A stretch of 64,000 bases of DNA, taken from positions 415,660 through 479,659 of the forward strand of contig NMRA01000341.1 in the NCBI GenBank assembly GCA_002633005.1, read 5' to 3'. The position numbers and the translations under genes were made by a program. The notes under the pieces were generated by a model. It saw nothing but the letters and a program-made list of their open reading frames with translations. It did not search any database and was not told the origin of the DNA. This DNA is from Phoronis australis. Lineage: Eukaryota; Phoronida; Phoronidae. Numbering within the stretch: the first letter of the stretch is position 1; each line of letters begins with the position of its first letter. Positions 25,180 through 37,724 of the stretch are shown here, piece after piece.

Positions 25180-25610
25180 ACATTCACTTGATTTAAAGTG
25201 ACACGCTCGCTTTTATGGCAGAACAACGCATTTTGAAAATCATTGTTTAATGGAAGTAGGTTTGATTAGAGCCAGACAATAAGCAAATCTTTTGCGTTTT
25301 TGTGATTTCATTACAAAACGCCAATTATAGTCTTTATCTGCCAGTAATTGGCTGAAGTCAAGGTCAGTTACCGTACTAGGTAAATTTGCTTACAATACCC
25401 TGCTACTTACCGATTGGGTTTAGCTCAACCAGGAAAGCGGTCTGCTCAGTGCTGTAGGGGGTCGTAGGCGCACGTAGGCGCAGCCAACCATCTTTTGGCA
25501 TTTGAACGTAGCGCCTACTTACCTCTAATTTTACCACTACAGCACTGGGTCTCCTGCAACCGCAGAGGGCGTGAGTTGGATTTCGTGTTGGTGCTGATCT
25601 CAGAAACCCC
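25180..25610 (+). repeat. dispersed repeat family 4, copy 2, with a nested small element
   Basis: The family blocks are AACAACGCATTTTGAAAATC and GCGTTTTTGTGATTTCATTA. They are followed by a tRNA-like part with box A at about 25430-25440 (GTTTAGCTCAACCAGGAAAG) and box B-like sequence at about 25568-25590. A 97-bp segment with GTGCTGTAG/CTACAGCAC ends splits the tRNA-like part. Confidence 0.55.
25449..25545. mobile_element. 97-bp inverted-repeat element inside a tRNA-like repeat
   Basis: The ends GTGCTGTAG and CTACAGCAC are 9-bp perfect inverted repeats, and the inner GTAGGCGC/GCGCCTAC blocks extend the symmetry. It lies between the box A-like and box B-like parts of the host repeat, which suggests insertion. 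No clear target duplication is seen. Confidence 0.45.
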
Positions 25611-27495
25611 TTTCCTCGCCTATAAAATCACTTTAAAATGGCATTGGTCACTTCAAATCAACGATTATTTTCCAATAATACTTGTAACTGGACTGTATAA
25701 TAGGATCAATTTGACAACACACTGAATAATACGCAAAACGCACAGACCTTAATGTGGCTGAAGATAGCGAACTGTTTCACTATACTGCACCAGTCTTCCT
25801 AAGACCAATTTGTCTTAGCCTCGTTTCATGAAATTTCTCAAAACCTAAATTAAGGACGAAATCTTTCGTAATACTTCGAGGTACCCCACTTGAGGAGTAC
25901 AATTGCTTTTTACAGTCTGATGAGAAATAACTTTTGCAATTGACATCGCACTGCCCTAAAAGACTTAACGAACCCTGAATTGGAAGACGCTATGTTGACT
26001 TCATTGAAAAAAGCAAACATCCTTTGACAGGGAGTATTATTATCATTATTATAGTAACCCTTCCTACTGACCTACATGAAAGAGTCTGCTGGTATTCACG
26101 TTTACCCATGGGCAATTACTCGCCCTACGGAAAAAAAGAAATAAACACGAAGTAGTGTTGAACTTTTATCTAAACATTGTTTTGCACAAATTCATTGAGC
26201 AAAGCTTTATAGGTACGTGTATGGAAACTGTCTCTCCCACACCGCGGACTTTGTAATCAGCAGAAAATGTTTATTAACTCCCTATTCAGTCTATTGAAGT
26301 GTTCATCTGGCTTTGTTGTAGTAGTAATTAGATTTTAGTAAGTAAAAATAATCGCAAAGTGTGACATAGGTAGGATTGAATAACAACGTATTTTTCTTCA
26401 CCCATCTACGTTGCAAACAAGAACAAACTCTAGCTCTTATAGGCCTACATCTTTACTAACTTGAAATGCTTCAGCAAAGTTTTGAACTTAAATGCTTACT
26501 AGTCGCACTTTCGATCACGCCACACCACGGTGGTCTAACATCATTAACAACGTGAGACAATATAAGCTTGCATTATCTTACTAATATTTGGTCAGAGTTG
26601 TCTCCACGTGTTAGTGCACGCAGTGCTTTCAGCCAAAAGCATGGTATTATCTCGTGATACCGGGCATCAAATGCAATGGCAAACGAGCGTTTCGGCTTTT
26701 GACAACTAGGTTTCGTTTCTTCTGCTTCTCTTAAGCGCAAATTGTCCCTTTGCCGAACTTTTTGAACGGACTTCTACATCAAATGTCGTGTCGATTTCCA
26801 CTCGTTTGTTGGGTTCCAGATGAGCCGCCACGTGGTCGAGCCAGTTTCGCCACCTGTTGACTGGATCTAATAAGCTTGCGTTTACTGTGGCCACTTTTCT
26901 CCACAACAATTAATCATGCCAAAAATTATACCATGACACTTGGCTTACCTCAAAATCCAACTGCTGCCTGGTGGTTTGGTAATTGACCCAATTATGTTAC
27001 ACACCCAGCAGAATTAATGAGGAACATATTATTGCAGCATTAAGCAAAAGTTGTAAGAGTAACATTTCTTGTCCAATTTTCAAAATTCAAAAACCTATTA
27101 ATCAGTATGCTTCAAACATTCAAAAGGAAAAGTTAAAAATACTAATTTCGCTCCCAATGTGTTTATGATGGTCTCATTATCTGGAGAACGATAACTTTAG
27201 CAGCCTGAGGCGATTTAATTAGCCATAGCAGCATGGTGTCTTTGATCTAAACCGGCAGATTCTGTGATGCGCAAGCCAGTTGAGTAGCACAATCTCGACC
27301 GGTTAGAGTGTCAACATAGGATTCTTTTCATGATAAAATGACACTTGAAAAAATATCCTATATGTGTGTCACGTGCACTTATTTCAAGCGGACGTTTTAA
27401 TACGAATTGCTTTGACTAATATAATGCCTGGTACTAAACATTCTCGCGAGCAGGTACGCCTATTATGTATCAAACTCGTGAACTGGGGTGCGTTC
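25610..27495. other. no gene seen
   Basis: AT-rich sequence. The open frames here are short and without motifs. Confidence 0.4.
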
Positions 27496-27496
27496 C

Positions 27497-27709
27497 GTCA
27501 AAGAACAAAAATGTTCACAAAATACCCCCCACACACGTCCATCGGTTGCCGCTCGAGGTCAAGGACGGTACGGAAATTGCCGGTGAGTTACAGAAGTACC
27601 TACGTCGTGACTTTACGCGACAAAACGACAATTTCCGTACCGTCCTTGACCTCGAGCGGCAACCGATGGACGTGTGTGGGGTTTTTTGTGAACATTTTTG
27701 TTCTTTGAC
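27497..27709. repeat. long near-perfect hairpin, arms about 85 bp
   Basis: The left arm 27497-27582 and right arm 27626-27709 are reverse complements over about 85 bp with only a few differences. The loop is about 43 bp. The arms start GTCAAAGAACAAAAATGTTC. Frames reading through it on both strands are shadows of the symmetry. No flanking target duplication was seen, so it may be a foldback element or a local inverted duplication. Confidence 0.9.
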
Positions 27710-27749
27710 TGCGAATTTCTTACGAAGTCGCCGGAACAGGACACCGTGA

Positions 27750-29155
27750 ATGGTATTGGGAGAAAGAACAATTCTTCATGGTTTGTTGAACCTCTGTTTT
27801 GTGTAAATTTATTGAGTTTTATGTTTGCTATGGACGGCTGAAGTGAAGCACCCGTGGAATTTCTGGTCGGAAGTGTCATACCTTGTAGTATTATATGTAG
27901 TGTATTGGGGACGATCAGAAGCTGAGGACGCCTGTGGTTGTGAGCGGTATAATACAAATGCACAGTGTAAAGGAAAAGCGCTGTATCAGTGCAGCGCATT
28001 TGTTACAAAGTAACAGTAGGTCGCTGTATAGTAGGAACATCAGCTTACTAAGGTGTCGCCCGTATGGAACAGGCATCGTCGAGAAATCAAAAGTACAAGA
28101 CACGACCGAAAAGGGGACCAAAGACAAAATCGAAGTTCGCCGCCTTTTTCGGTTACCGAAGTTGCGTTAAGTACAAAATATAGCACTATCTTCCTTTGTG
28201 ATGACATTAATTTAGGTCACCCCAAAATGAATTATAATCCTGATTCAATGATTTAAATCTTGTTGGATTGAACGTTACATTGCCCGAAGCAACAGGCTGT
28301 CCTGTCTTGTGAACATTTTAGTACATATCTGCCGAAACGAGTTGATTTGAAGCCTTTCAGTAATAGACAGTCGTGAGTTTTGCGTATGAAAACGTTACAT
28401 TATCAATGGCCGCGAACTTGCTTGTCAAATATTCTCGTGTGAGAAACAGTAATGTCTAAGGTTTCCACAATTAGTCGATTTGTAATCAATTCCCGTACTG
28501 GAGCGATCGAATTCGATGTCGATACGCTAAGGCCCATTTCGAGTCGATTCTTAGTTCCAGTTTTCACCGTTAGATGTCTTACGAAGTCACGGCATTTTCG
28601 ATTGTATCTTTTGAAGAATGTTTGTGAGATATTTATAAGAATTAAACAGCTCAGGATCGAACATTAATTGGAATTTTATCATACTGAACAATTTTCATCT
28701 GAACTTTTCGAAAATACAATGTTGTTGCTGCTAAGGTATACAACGTAGTCACAGATTTGCAGACAGCACATCTTCGGGGTCTTCGCTTAGGTCGAGGCAA
28801 GGCATGGACCGTTTCAGAAAATGAATTGATTTGCCAAACATGAATCGAATCGAAAATAACCGAATTCCTGCTAAAAAGAATGAAATCGAATCCAATTCCT
28901 AAAAATTTACACCGTCTCACCCTCAGCTATACCTTTTTATGTTTAGGCCGAAAACCAAAGGAAAACAATGTCATTGTGACAAAAATGGCAACGAAACTTG
29001 ATACACAAAGATAAACCCCCAACTAAAGTGTAGGGCAACTTTATCACAAATGGGTACCTTTTCAAAACTCTTAACTATCGGTCACTCATTTACATAAATC
29101 TCTTGTCCAGCGTTTTCTTTCTTTGCCAATTTCCATGATTGAAAAGTATTGGGGA
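27750..29155. other. no gene seen
   Basis: Overlapping short frames on both strands at 27.8-28.3 kb have no recognised domain. Nothing else is supported. Confidence 0.4.
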
Positions 29156-29167
29156 CATAACACACCT

Positions 29168-29440
29168 TAGGCAATGGCCATCGCCTCTGTTGGCCTGACC
29201 AGGGGCGATGCAGCTCCTATAGGCGCTCCATACGCCGGAAGCTTTCCGGCGAATTATGCCTCGCACCGACTAAAACATCAAAGTCACGTTGTTATAAATA
29301 CCTTTTGCGCATAGAGGAACACCTTAGATGTGATTAATTCCTTCCAACTCTAACAAATACTCCCGTTATCAAACTTTTTCTTCGAGCAGTCCCTATTTCA
29401 GTTCCCAAAATCGTGAACTCATCATTTACTCGGCGCACGC
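29168..29440 (+). repeat. left terminal inverted repeat of the MULE
   Basis: It pairs with 29825-30111. Strongly conserved blocks include GCTCCTATAGGCGCTCCATA, CGCCGGAAGCTTT and AGTTCCCAAAATCGTGAACT. Confidence 0.85.
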
Positions 29441-29824
29441 CAAAATTGAGATATGACCTCGTTCTTTTAACCAGGCCGAAGGTCAGAAGTTGCGGTCCTA
29501 CCGGCAAACTTTGAAAGCTGACGTCCCCGCCCTCTGCGTACGTGCTGCCGGGAACCAGTCGTGCATTTGCCTTGTTAGACATTAAAATGTCAAATATGTG
29601 CACAAAGACTATTAAATGTCATATCAACAGCATTTATTTTTATCAAATACAAACCATAATTCATTGAAATACAATCAGTTTCAAGTAAAGCCAGTTAAAG
29701 ACAAGTAGTGGTGGCATTTTGGAAACGAACATTTGACTGACAAGACCGCAGTGGTTCACCTTTGGCCTGTTTAAAGAAAGAGGTCATAAAGTCACATCAC
29801 CTAGCGAGCGCGGTAAAAATTGGA

Positions 29825-30111
29825 GCGTGCGCAGTATAAAAATGGTGAGTTCACGATTTTGGGAACTGAACGAGTGACTGCTCGAACAAAAAGTTCGACA
29901 ACGGAAGTATCTGTTCGAGTTGGAAGGTGAATTAAACACACCGACAACCTCCTAAGGTATCCATCTATGCGCAAAAGATATTCATAACAACGTGACTTTC
30001 ATGCTTTAGCCAGTGCGAGGCATAATTCGCAGAAAAGCTTCCGGCGTATGGAGCGCCTATAGGAGCTGCATCGCCTCTGGTCGGGCAAACAGAGGCGATG
30101 ATCATTGCCTA
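29825..30111 (-). repeat. right terminal inverted repeat of the MULE
   Basis: This is the reverse complement partner of 29168-29440. It contains TATGGAGCGCCTATAGGAGC and AGTTCACGATTTTGGGAACT. Confidence 0.85.
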
Positions 30112-30120
30112 AACACACCT

Positions 30121-31700
30121 GCGACACCTCCCAGAAGTTACCCCCTCACGGTAGTGAGGGAGGTTTGCACACCCTTGTGAATGACTGCAGGCTATCGGTA
30201 CTTGTTCCGTGTAAGAGATGCAGTGGTCACTCGCAATGAGTGGTGACGCACTACCGGTATACATGTTCTGCGTTTGTGACGACTGTCCGAGTTCCATCGA
30301 TTGTGTGACCTGATCTTTACTTGTGTGAGAAGTTGGCGTTTTACAGGAAGTGGCGCACGCGCTATATTTACCAGAATTTCACTTTCTAGACATCACTTGA
30401 CGATGACACTTCAACCTTCAACTTCAAATGACATTTTAACTATATTTTGGTGATTTCAACCAAACCACATTCTGCCACGTGCTAATGCACCATTGGCGTC
30501 CCACCTGAGTTCATATCAAGGCTGCTTTCAAATAAAAACTCATACTTTATTTGGCACAGATAAGATGTTATGGTTCTTGTGGGTGGTCTTTCCCCACAGG
30601 TGTGTAACTCCCTAAAGCGTAGGTCACGCTTGCCCTTTTGGTATTCTTTGTAATCAATTTTCAAACATTGCTCAGAACAATTAAGGGTTGTCAAGAGTCA
30701 CAGTGCATTATCTTGTTTTAGAGAACTATAGATCGGAACATTCTTTTTAATATCTATTAATAGGCCAAAACCTGGTTTGATACCCTTTCAAGACAAATGC
30801 TTGTTGTTGTATAAGCCAGATTTTTGTTTTTTTAACACGACTTATATCATTTGCAACAATCACTCATGTCACGAAAAACATCCCGATGAATTTTCTAAGG
30901 TACAGGCTAACTGGTGCGCTCGATCCTATCTACATGTAGCAATAGATCTACGAAGTGGAGGCGGCCTTTCGCGACACATCATTAAAGTCCCTAAATAAAA
31001 GTCTTCTGCTGATATTTATTGATTATATGTGATCCATTTAGAAGTCATTAATTATAAATAGGATCCTAAAAATAAATGCTATAAATCATTTATAACCTTG
31101 ACCTTGGACCGAGGTCTGTGCAGAGGCGTGTTATTGGAAAGACGCATGCAATGAAACCTATATGTTATTTCAATTCTCGCGTGACTTAATTTTTGATTGA
31201 TAACACCATTTAGTAGAAGCTGAGTGGAAACACAAGCTTAGCGGCTGCATTTAAAAATAACAGCGATGAGACTGACACTTTCTTTCTTCACTTTTTAGGA
31301 CTTGGACGCATGCACATCCTTGCAATTTACTCATGATACTGGCATGCATACTTATTTCATCCTTTGAAGACACGGTGTTAATACTATTATCGGAATTATC
31401 CTGGAGTTTGTCGTTGACCTGGATTTCATATTTACTTCACGCGAAATCAAGGCCGAAAAGTCTCCTGAAATGCGTTCTTAGTTTTACACAAACTATTAAT
31501 TGCAGCACACGCTTTGCCTGGCGAAAGACGGACTCACTGATGTCGGTAATGAATTAATGGTAGGCGTATACATATAAGCCACTACACTTAACGGTATAAT
31601 TTGGGAAGTAGTCAGAAACACCCGTGAAAACCGAACCTTTTAACAGCTCAATAGCTACGCAATGTGTGCCATGTATTTAAGTTGAATGGTCCAGGCACAT
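30121..31700. other. no gene seen
   Basis: No gene-like frame or bounded repeat was recognised. Confidence 0.4.
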
Positions 31701-31709
31701 TCTCAAACT

Positions 31710-31785
31710 CAGGCTACCCGAACAACACTGTTCACCAACTCACATTATTTGATATGTGCACGAGCCGTGTTGTTCAAGTAGCCTG
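31710..31785 (-). repeat. pre-miRNA-sized hairpin
   Basis: The 19-nt arms 31710-31728 and 31767-31785 pair at 17 positions. The two mismatches become G-U pairs if the minus strand is transcribed. An inner CACAT/ATGTG stem closes the loop. Size and shape resemble an animal microRNA precursor, but many MITE remnants also fold this way. Confidence 0.35.
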
Positions 31786-31789
31786 CGGC

Positions 31790-34700
31790 CGTTAATCAGT
31801 AGACGACTTTGAGGTACTGAATGTGTTGTGCTGCCATCCACAGATATTTTGAATCGACAAGTGGAGAATGATAAATATCAGTAAGTGCGTTTGGTCTAAA
31901 ACTGACCTGGAGCTGTAATCTAATCTGTGTAGGCCCCACTCGAAGTCGAAATTATTTGTTTGCATTTTTCTGTTTTATTTTTGTGCGAACTCAAGATAAT
32001 TGTCCATTTTGAGCTTGAAAACACCATATAATCTGCGTGGATTACTGTCTAGTTTGAACCCAATGGTCACCAAACTTCGAATCTCTACTCGAAATCTCAA
32101 GTTTTTACTGGAAATCAGTCTAGTTTTAATCAAGTACATAGCTCGAATGTAAGGGTCACCACGTGCGAATCTGTAGTAAATACTCACCGCCGTAAACAAT
32201 AATATACTCGGACGGTGACGATCGTTTACCTTGAGTTTGCAGAAACGCAGAATATTAAATGCAACATAGATTTTGAGCACAATGATTAGACCCCAAAAAC
32301 TGATGTCTTGTCTGCGAATGACGTCATATGCTATTTGTCCCACATTTCTATAATTATGCAGATGTCGCTATATGATCAAGGTAAATTAGTGAGCTGGTGG
32401 GTCACGTTCTTCATCCCATTGCAAGTTTGCTGGATATATTTTTGGAACAATTGCAGGATGATATCTTTAATACAGAATGAATTGCATACATGCATACATG
32501 TAGTCTTTGATGAGACGTTAACCGTTCACGAAGTTTTTACCATAAGGAAATTAAATTATTGATTTATTTACAGCATTTTACTCGATTTTGTCTTTAAACA
32601 CAGCATTACAACGTTACACTGAAGTACTTCCTGGATCAAGTTATAAAATGAATTGATCCAGCGTGGTAAGTAGCAACAGCCACTCAAGCACCAATAGAAT
32701 ATTTACCGGCTGTTCAGCCGACGTTCTACGACACGCTACTAGGTGACACAGTGCGAAGACAGTGGCAAAATGAACACATCATTATTCTAAACAATCAAAT
32801 TTTACCTAGTCTAATTTTAGACGATTGAAGGAATTATTAACCATTGAGCATATCAAATGGGATACTTTAAAATCAGCAGCTGTCTTCAGCATACAACGAC
32901 TGGAAACACTCCTTCTATTTAATAACACTTTCGTAAATAAATAGAATATGCTGACACCACGTAAAACCTAATCGCGACAAAACAAGATGATTTGAAACGA
33001 TAGAAAAATACCTTTATACGCAAATGCTTTTCTCGGGAAGTTACACCTGTCGGAAATTGAAACTGTCATGTTAAAAGCAGACGCCGTTAACTTTTAAAGG
33101 CTAATAAAGTAATCCGTTTGATTTATGTATTTAATATTGCCCACGCAAGAAAGGTTTGGTTGACACTTCAGTTCCCAGGATAAATTCGTCTAATAACAAC
33201 TGATTATCCTCCTCCACGTCTGTAATCTGAAAACTGACACTTACTCGCTAAAACCTAACTCAGGTTTCCCGGGCTCACAGCATAACCTTGGCAGTGTTCC
33301 CATAGGCGTAAGAACCCAACGACGCCATAATTGAAATGGGCCCCTTCCCCCACTAAACAGGGACGTAGGAACCGCGTGGATGACGTGGAAGAGTACATGT
33401 AAGTGCACCAGGCGCGAGACTGAAACTGTCGTGGTCACCGGCATAGCGATGGTCACCGGCATAGTGTGGCCAACGGCGTGGGGTTGGGGGGTTTGTGGGG
33501 AAGGCAGACGGAATTGAGAAAAGAAAGACACTGCGAAAGAAGTGGAATAGAGAACAGCTTAGAGACCAGTGCCGGGTCCTGGCTGCTCCAGTATTAAAAA
33601 ATGTCGTTTCGCCTGCGCTCACTTCAGTAAAATGTACTCCTTTCATACCTATCTCATGGAAAAGTCAGAGAAAACTTTGTTATGCATATGTTTTCCAGAC
33701 CAAATTGATTCTAAAGACAATTCTTAGAAATGCTGTATTCAGGGACACCCTCTGGCACGGGATATTGGAATATCTGTCGCTTGCTTTTTCTACTTTTTAA
33801 ATAGTCTGTTGTTTTATGTAAATCCCAGCACTTGGAGGGGGTCCGCTGATAACACCTATGACTACATTTTCTTGTTTTATTGATATGTCTAAAAACTTTG
33901 GAGCCACTCCCGGAGGGGATAGCAGTGATGGGATCACGATTAGTTACATCTCTTTCCCTGTATTTTGTCAAGTCATACATAACGTAGTTTGTTAAGGAAG
34001 CTACCTCGACAGCAAAAGAAGCGTAACCCGATAATGGAATCAACCGTCAATCTTTTATCCAATAATTCTAAAAGTTATAACTTTTTGGGCAGCATGGCTT
34101 TCATATCAAGCAACCACTTCTCGAGTGGGGGAGGTCCGGTGCAATGGCGTATTTGCACCATATAAATCTAGTAGAATAAACTTTTTGAGAGATGAAGTGA
34201 AAAAAATTCAAATTGGCCATGGAAACCACAGAATATGTTTATTGGAAGCACAGCAGCATCAATAAATTGGGATCAAACACCCTTAAACGTGAGATCACTC
34301 TCCAAAAAAAACAAAACAAAACAAAATAGTATTGACTGGAATCAAATGAATAAAGATCTTGGACCACTATTTGTGAATTACAAAACCAAAATTCAGGTCC
34401 CTTTCATAACGATACAAGTGTCGGTCCTTTTTCAAAATAGATGCAACAATAGTATTTCTTTTGGAGGTCGTTATTAGGAAAACATTTTTAATGAAGACGG
34501 AGTTGTGCTCACGAAACTCAACGTTTTAGGTTTTTGATGACGGCGCATTGCACACAAGTCTAACGAATTAATGTGGTCAAAATGCATTTGCTGGCAATCG
34601 TAAACAAACAGTTCTGAGATATTTTGGAGTGCAAATTTAACTCATCAACCGTGACTGGTATAAATCAAAATCCTAGTTAAAACGAATAGATTCCAAAAAT

Positions 34701-35935
34701 TTCTTGAGGAGGGCCCCAAATCCCCGGTGGTACACTCCGTCTCCCGTGCTGTCCCAGTTGCTTGTCACAGGTGGATGTACGATGTATTTACCAAAACTCC
34801 ATCGGGTATTGCGTAAAATCTCTCACTGTAAACAACGGATTCGAAAATGTCTTAAAACTGAACAACCGGCTGTCCATCTAGAAATCGTATGACTCTAGTT
34901 TCATGTTGTGTTGGCGCGTCATGTCCCAACATATCAGGGATATTTCCAGAATGTCTATGTACGAAAAACGATAGGTTCATAGACGATTGTTTACTGTACA
35001 GTATAATAAGCTAGTCTAGGTAAGAAACTGACGATGCTTCATTGAACTTTGATGCAAGCTGAAATTCATGAAAGATCTCCATCCCTCCTTCCCAATATCA
35101 AAGTGATGGTTTTTGCAAATATGAAATATCCTTCTAAGAATTTTGACGTACATGTATCATGATGAGATTTGGGCAGTTAATTTACTTGTGGGCGCCCGGG
35201 GAGTCAGCCAATAAAACCCAGGAGCCTCTTTTCCTCACGGGATTTTGAAGCAGCTCATTAAGCAGTAATTCAGGGACACCACGAATGGATACTTTCAAAG
35301 TGTACCCTGATAAAGAGAATATTTACCTTAGGCCTCGTTTTTACTCTCTGAAATAGACGTAACTATGAGACGAAGTTTCTGACACGATGTTCCATCTACA
35401 CTGTGCTCATTCCGAGGGGAAATGGTTTCTCCCCGCATTTCTCCGGATTTCGCAGCTCGCGTTAATGGTTTCTTTCGTTACTTTTGTACCCATTTGAGAA
35501 TGAGTTTGGCACCACATCTTTCTGGTATCTTTTATAATTTATTAAAAGATACCACCTTAAGAAAAAAAACATGTCCTAACTGCACAACCGCGTAACATAC
35601 TCAGGTTTACTAAGTGACCATTCCTCACGAAATATAGTGTGAATACCCAAGTTTCTGACAGGCTCGGCTGCCTCTGTGGGAATATCTCTGAAACAGCCAC
35701 TGAAACTGTGTATTGGAGTATACATGTACTAAAACTTGTGTCCACAAAGGCGCAGATGGAGGTAAAACGTGTATCGATTGGGGATGAAGGGGTGTGAAAT
35801 GAGAGTCCATAACTGGAAAACTGGAGTGGACCGAGTCTGGTGTACATGTAGGATTGCTCTCACCATTGTTTTGCGCTCCACCCAATAACTTCCATCGTTC
35901 ACGTAAGTCTCTTGCGTCTACGGAAGGGCATGCGT
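31790..35935. other. no gene seen
   Basis: This contains frames of up to about 120 codons (for example the minus-strand frame at 31975-32343) without known motifs. A short direct duplication GGTCACCGGCATAG occurs near 33435-33465. Confidence 0.4.
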
Positions 35936-35939
35936 ACCT

Positions 35940-36215
35940 GTTTAAAGGACGTCATTTTTACGGCCGAAAACGCATTTCGAGAATACTGTTGGATTGAATA
36001 GACTTCTTGAAGCTATATTATACTTTGACTAGAGCTATAAAGCAATAAAATCCGTTGTGCTTCGTGATTTTATTGCAAATTGCCAGTTCCCGCCGTTGTC
36101 AGCCAGACATTCACTGAAATCGAGACCAACTAGTGGAGTTAGCATCGTCAGCAGAATGTTTGGAGCGACCGCGAAGGTTCGTTGATCGAATCCGCGCATG
36201 GGCTGAAAAACGATG
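35940..36215 (+). repeat. dispersed repeat family 4, copy 3 (tRNA-like 3' part)
   Basis: TTTACGGCCGAAAACGCATTTCG is followed by TTCGTGATTTTATTGCAAAT and then a tRNA-like stretch with box B-like GTTGATCGAATCC. The order is the same as in copies at 18885 and 25180. Confidence 0.55.
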
Positions 36216-36219
36216 TTGC

Positions 36220-37565
36220 GTAGTTAAAAAGCAACAACTTTCTCAGAGAGAGTACAGGCATATGTTTCCTCTTCGAAAACAATTTAATAGTAGCGATGCC
36301 GTCACATTTTTATGTGAATTTCAACAACTGTTCTGTGATTTTCGCTGGAGAGTTACATGTAACAGGATTGAAGAAACAGCAATAAGTTTTGCACAGATTA
36401 TACATTTTATTGAAAGTAATTTTGTGATTGCAAAATAGTTCACAAAAAGTGGTCCGCGAGAAATTTCGAAGTTCGGCGCATTCATAAAGAGAAAGTTTAG
36501 TGATCTTGATAGAGAGAAGATATGTCATTATTATAATATTGAATAGATGGAATCAAAAATACAGTGTCTTCTCGAGTGTAATATGTATTCAAATTTTGAT
36601 AAGGTGTGCGAAAAAGTATGCAGGGACTACATTAATGACGTCATAGGTCATCAGGTCAACACTAATGACAACAGAAATATACGAATATTTGTCGTCTGCT
36701 CTGTCAAAATGGCTGATAAATTCATTGAAGGAAGTTTCAGTGACCTACCTAAAGGCGGGGGGCAGGGAGCGGGGGGTGAACAGCCCCGGGTAATATCCTA
36801 TTAGGGGTCTTACTCTAAACTATCACGCCCTTGGCAACGGCTAAAGATGACAAAAACGTAGTCCTTTTATCTTACACTGACTATAGGAATAGTGTTATAT
36901 CATCAAGTGTCACTCAAGAAATCCCTCGTGAGTACCGCTGATGGTACCAATATTCTAAAGGCATGCCTGTTTTGGTGTGTTCGTGCAGGGTTTGGCGCAC
37001 AGGTTTGGCAACCGTAATGTAATGCATGTGGCGACCAGACTGTTCAACTTTCTCTACTTACTCTTACATTGTAGCAACTCGCGCAATAATACGGGGTCAA
37101 CAGTGTTTTTTCAATGTCACAATTTTGCTGTGCAAGCCGTAACTTCACGTTCAATCTCCTCAAAAATGCCAAAACACAAGGAATTGGTAGCAGCCGTCGA
37201 CAAACCAAACAAAAATGGCGAGACAGTGCAGAGACTGTTGGATGTAACTTTGTTTTTGGCAATGCAAAACTGACTATTCCGAGGCCACCCTGAGTACGAC
37301 CCGTCCTCGAACAGGGGCAATTTTTAGAACTCCACACAATGTTATCAAACTCTATTTGGTGACGTTGGCCGGGAGCAATGTGTCTCCTCAGATACAGAAT
37401 GAATTTATGTTCGATCATGTAAGGGGAAAATACTGAACGAAATTACATGTAAGTCAGCCGAATACTAGGGAATGATGTTTGACAGTAAACCTGACGAAAC
37501 CCACGTAGACCAAATATTGTAAATCATCATGCGTGGAAATGGGGCTATTTGGAAAATCTACAATA
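36220..37565. other. no gene confirmed
   Basis: The plus-strand frame 36977-37273 ends in a stretch around MPKHKELVAAVDKPNKNGET that looks protein-like, and could be an old gene or retrocopy fragment. It has no match I can name and no clear splice sites. Confidence 0.3.
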
Positions 37566-37569
37566 ACTA

Positions 37570-37722
37570 GAGGGCGTGCGTGTACTAGTGGTGATAGATT
37601 AACAACCTCGATTTCGCGAGCCCTTTAAATACATGTACATGTACATGGTGAAATGGTTTGTAGCCGTGCCAACTGAATCTGAGATTGCGTAAAAAGGGTG
37701 CTTCTAAGAGAGGAAGTAAGCA
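37570..37722 (+). repeat. dispersed repeat family 5, copy 1
   Basis: About 150 bp matching 51563-51703: GTGTACTAGTGGTGATAGAT, CCTCGATTTCGCGAGCCCTT, GCCGTGCCAACTGAATCTGA and AAAAGGGTGCTTCTAAGAGA. This copy has an extra run of ATGTAC units in the middle. The second copy is embedded in the retroelement sequence. Confidence 0.8.
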
Positions 37723-37724
37723 GA

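Larger units (their letters stand above)
29159..30120. mobile_element. non-autonomous Mutator-like (MULE) foldback element with 9-bp target duplication
   Basis: The element spans 29168-30111 (944 bp) and starts TAGGCAATGG / ends CATTGCCTA. Both sides are flanked by AACACACCT (29159-29167 and 30112-30120), a 9-bp direct repeat. The terminal inverted repeats reach about 29440 on the left and about 29825 on the right, with clear similarity broken by an indel of roughly 20 bp. Long TIRs plus a 9-bp duplication are characteristic of Mutator-like elements. The 385-bp centre has no coding capacity, so transposition would need a transposase from elsewhere. Confidence 0.85.

Noticed and set aside
27465-27999. 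overlapping frames of about 90-128 codons on both strands
   Set aside because: They are caused by the long hairpin, whose symmetry keeps frames open on both strands.
29334-29603. 89-codon minus-strand frame
   Set aside because: It lies in the TIR and centre of the Mutator-like element and has no transposase motif.
31975-32343. 122-codon minus-strand frame
   Set aside because: No recognisable domain, no splice or start context, and it contains a locally duplicated segment; chance frame in AT-rich DNA.
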